Positions 14,963-16,255 of a DNA stretch of 16,255 nucleotides are shown here, one piece after another. The stretch spans positions 1 through 16,255 of the forward strand of contig URJB01000050.1 in assembly GCA_900548145.1 (NCBI GenBank), in the 5' to 3' direction. Position 1 is the first letter of the stretch; each line of letters starts with the position of its first letter. The position numbers and the translations under genes are program-made. Under the pieces are notes generated by a model. The model made no database searches, had not been told where the DNA came from, and was given only the letters and a program-made list of their open reading frames with translations. Origin of the DNA: an uncultured Eubacteriales bacterium. GTDB lineage: Bacteria > Bacillota > Clostridia > Christensenellales > Aristaeellaceae.

Positions 14963-15292
14963 ATGCTGAAAAACATTCCATTGAATAAAGCGCTCGTTTT
15001 GACGGAGCTGATTCCCTATCAGGCCGGGCAGGTGGTCAGCCGGACGCTGAGCCAGAATCCCCACGTGAGCGTAACGCTGTTTGCCTTTGACAAGGGCGAG
15101 GAGATCAGCACTCATGACTCCGACGGCGATGCGCTGGCGCTGGTCTTAAGCGGCCGGGGCCGCTTCACGGTGGACGGCAAAGTTCACTCGCTGGAGCCGG
15201 GCGAATGTGTGGTCATGCCCGCCCAAAAGCCCCACGCCCTCTACGCCGAGGATGCCTTTCAAATGCTGCTGGTCGTAGTTTTCCCCGAATGA
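14963..15292 (+). CDS. Cupin-domain protein
   Basis: A 109-residue single-domain beta-barrel protein of the Cupin_2 type. Cupin motif 1 is G45-EEIST-H51-DSDGDALALVLSG, and motif 2 is G80-ECVV-MPAQKP-H91. The second His of the usual HxH pair is Ser53 and the motif-1 Glu is not evident, so a standard three-His metal site looks incomplete and the role may be binding rather than catalysis. The start follows the ferredoxin stop by 10 nt with only a weak GAGG ahead, consistent with coupling. A strong terminator closes the unit directly after the stop. Substrate unknown. Confidence 0.9.
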   Translation: MLKNIPLNKALVLTELIPYQAGQVVSRTLSQNPHVSVTLFAFDKGEEISTHDSDGDALALVLSGRGRFTVDGKVHSLEPGECVVMPAQKPHALYAEDAFQMLLVVVFPE

Positions 15293-15294
15293 CG

Positions 15295-15337
15295 AAACGC
15301 CTCTTTTTCACAAATTTCTGAAAAAGAGGCGTTTTTT
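15295..15337 (+). terminator. Strong intrinsic terminator after the cupin gene
   Basis: A 16-bp perfect stem (15295-15310 with 15319-15334, core ACGCCTCTTTTTCA) around an 8-nt loop ends in a T6 run (15332-15337). It begins 3 nt past the stop codon and ends the FecCD-ATPase-ferredoxin-cupin transcript. The A-rich 5' arm could let it act in both directions. Confidence 0.93.
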
Positions 15338-15373
15338 CAAAATTCAGGGAACCTTTTTTCGGGATGACCGTCT

Positions 15374-15405
15374 GTTTCAGTGAATGCGGTGAAACGTCGC
15401 ATTCA
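15374..15405 (+). promoter_or_regulatory. Overlapping alternative hairpins upstream of the cystatin-like gene
   Basis: Two inverted repeats interlock: GTTTCA (15374-15379) with TGAAAC (15390-15395), and TGAATGCG (15381-15388) with CGCATTCA (15398-15405). They cannot form together in RNA. They lie 36 nt upstream of the start codon, between the preceding terminator and the ribosome binding site. They could be a leader switch or a pair of operator half-sites. No clear -35/-10 pair was found here. Confidence 0.4.
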
Positions 15406-15440
15406 TCCCAAAAGATTTTGAAGAAAAGAGGTCATTTTCA

Positions 15441-15821
15441 ATGAAGAAACTGCTTTGCATCCTGATGGCCTGTCTGCTGGCCCTATCCCTGTGCGTTCCC
15501 GCGCTGGCGGAAGAAGCTGAACCTCTGGTAGGCGGATGGACTCCCACAGAAGGCGACCCCACCCAGATTCCCGAAGAAGTGCTGACGGCTTTCGCCAAGG
15601 CCACGGAGGACTTGGAGGGCTACGTCTACACACCCGTGGCGTTGTTGGCCGCGCAGGTGGTGGCTGGAACCAACTACTGCCTGCTGTGCCAGACCCAGAT
15701 TGTCACCCCGGACGCGCCTATCGGCTATGCGCTGGTGTACTTCTACGAAGCGCTGGACGGCAGCGCCCATCTGCAGAAAGTACAGGAGATCGATTTCTGC
15801 GCCTTTGAAACGCTGGACTGA
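15441..15821 (+). CDS. Secreted cystatin-like protein (putative cysteine-protease inhibitor)
   Basis: The 126-residue product has a signal peptide (KK, hydrophobic 4-20, ALA|E cleavage after residue 23) and a mature domain of about 103 residues, the size of a cystatin. The mature part shows the cystatin order: an N-terminal LVGGW (29-33) like the LVGG trunk of animal cystatins, a helix (PEEVLTAFAKATEDLEG, 44-60), then the first-hairpin motif QVVAGTNY (72-79), identical to the QxVxG papain-binding loop. Later strands are YALVYFYEAL (97-105) and KVQEIDFCAF; no clear counterpart of the second PW loop is seen. The ATG follows AAAGAGG at about 9 nt. It stands alone between two terminators. Fold assignment is motif-based; inhibition is inferred. 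Confidence 0.8.
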   Translation: MKKLLCILMACLLALSLCVPALAEEAEPLVGGWTPTEGDPTQIPEEVLTAFAKATEDLEGYVYTPVALLAAQVVAGTNYCLLCQTQIVTPDAPIGYALVYFYEALDGSAHLQKVQEIDFCAFETLD

Positions 15822-15849
15822 CCTTAGGAGCATTCCTTCCTCTATTCAA

Positions 15850-15888
15850 AAAGCGTCCTCCGAGCCTGCGGGCGTCGGAGGACGCTTT
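15850..15888. terminator. Bidirectional terminator between convergent genes
   Basis: A 14-bp perfect stem (AAAGCGTCCTCCGA 15850-15863 with its complement 15875-15888) has an 11-nt loop. The rightward transcript reads into TTTGCGATTTGTTCTTTT, the leftward one into TTTTTGAATAG. It sits between the cystatin-like gene and the convergent small membrane-protein gene and can serve both. Confidence 0.85.
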
Positions 15889-15902
15889 GCGATTTGTTCT
15901 TT

Positions 15903-16133
15903 TCAGGAAGCTTTTATTTTCCGTTTCAGAAGGAACAGGACGAGCAGGATCGCCAGAGCGGCAACCGCCGTCAGCACCCCGTTTACCAGAAGCTGCCCAT
16001 ACCACGGGGTGGAATTGACAGCATAGAAATCGGGCCGTTGGGCATAGTCCCAGCACCGGTAAAGGGAGCTTCCCGCAAACACGCCGATCAGGCAGCCCAA
16101 AAGGACTTTCAGGATATAATAGAGACGCTTCAT
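15903..16133 (-). CDS. Small two-helix membrane protein, unknown function
   Basis: A 76-residue protein with one hydrophobic helix at about 6-25, a 20-residue loop with DFYAVNSTPWYG (35-46), a second helix at about 47-69 and a basic tail RKIKAS. Basic residues at both ends and a loop rich in aromatics suggest both termini inside and the loop outside. The ATG (16131-16133) follows AAGGA at about 8 nt. A terminator-like hairpin lies immediately upstream (16152-16183), leaving no room for a promoter between it and the ribosome binding site. I recognise it only as a conserved-looking hypothetical; no function can be named. Confidence 0.75.
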   Translation of the reverse strand: MKRLYYILKVLLGCLIGVFAGSSLYRCWDYAQRPDFYAVNSTPWYGQLLVNGVLTAVAALAILLVLFLLKRKIKAS

Positions 16134-16151
16134 GCTTTTTTCCTTCCGGAT

Positions 16152-16183
16152 GAAAAAGGCCGCAACTTTGCCCTCTGCGGCCT
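16152..16183 (-). terminator. Minus-strand terminator or attenuator ahead of the small membrane protein
   Basis: AGGCCGCA (16157-16164) pairs with TGCGGCCT (16176-16183) around an 11-nt loop. The leftward RNA ends in a T5 run (plus-strand A-run 16152-16156). The run stops about 10 nt before the AAGGA of the next gene. Confidence 0.65.
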
Positions 16184-16218
16184 CAGACTGTCGAAAAAAA
16201 CCTGATCGACCGCCCGCG

Positions 16219-16248
16219 CCCGCGAACAGCGCTTCGCTGGTTCGCGGG
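16219..16248. repeat. GC-rich hairpin at the window edge
   Basis: CCCGCGAAC-AGCG and CGCT-GGTTCGCGGG pair over 13 bp with a single bulge and a CTT loop. It resembles the other short intergenic hairpins of the window. The neighbouring gene is outside the window, so its role cannot be judged. Confidence 0.6.
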
Positions 16249-16255
16249 AAGAATG

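Overview
The window looks like chromosomal DNA from a moderately GC-rich member of the Clostridia (Bacillota), probably a gut anaerobe. The pointers are strong AGGAGG-type ribosome binding sites, the LepA sequence, a 4Fe-4S ferredoxin, amino-acid ABC systems typical of Clostridia, and intergenic DNA full of short GC-rich hairpin repeats. The species cannot be fixed from the sequence alone.

Layout. (i) 1-6096, minus strand. lepA (75-1886) has its own promoter. Upstream of it is a three-gene ABC importer of the TrpXYZ-like type (periplasmic-type binding protein 5143-6096, permease 4062-5003, ATPase 3275-4069), which runs with only a 20-bp gap into a polytopic membrane protein of unknown function (1974-3254). 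(ii) 6097-6590 is a divergent regulatory region with a good promoter and repeated TGCA-type motifs. (iii) 6591-11663, plus strand, is a complete branched-chain-amino-acid-type ABC operon, livJ-livH-livM-livG-livF. A GC-rich hairpin repeat separates livJ from livH, and the 3' end of livF is fused to another repeat. (iv) 11664-12866 is about 1.2 kb without a convincing protein gene. It holds a tandem 148-bp repeat, a perfect 20-bp hairpin, a minus-strand terminator, a 140-bp inverted-repeat element and a 13-bp perfect hairpin. (v) 12867-15292, plus strand: a FecCD-type metal-chelate permease and its ATPase, a small ferredoxin and a cupin protein, closed by a strong terminator. (vi) 15441-15821 is a small secreted protein with cystatin hallmarks. 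A small two-helix membrane protein (15903-16133) faces it on the minus strand, and the two share a bidirectional terminator.

How it fits together. Three ABC importers, two for amino-acid-like solutes and one for an iron or corrinoid-type chelate lacking its binding protein here, are grouped around a translation factor. The most unusual items are the secreted cystatin-like protein, the two-hairpin repeat whose copies show compensating stem changes and supply the livF stop codon, and the long non-coding stretch that ends in a minus-strand terminator and may encode a structured RNA.
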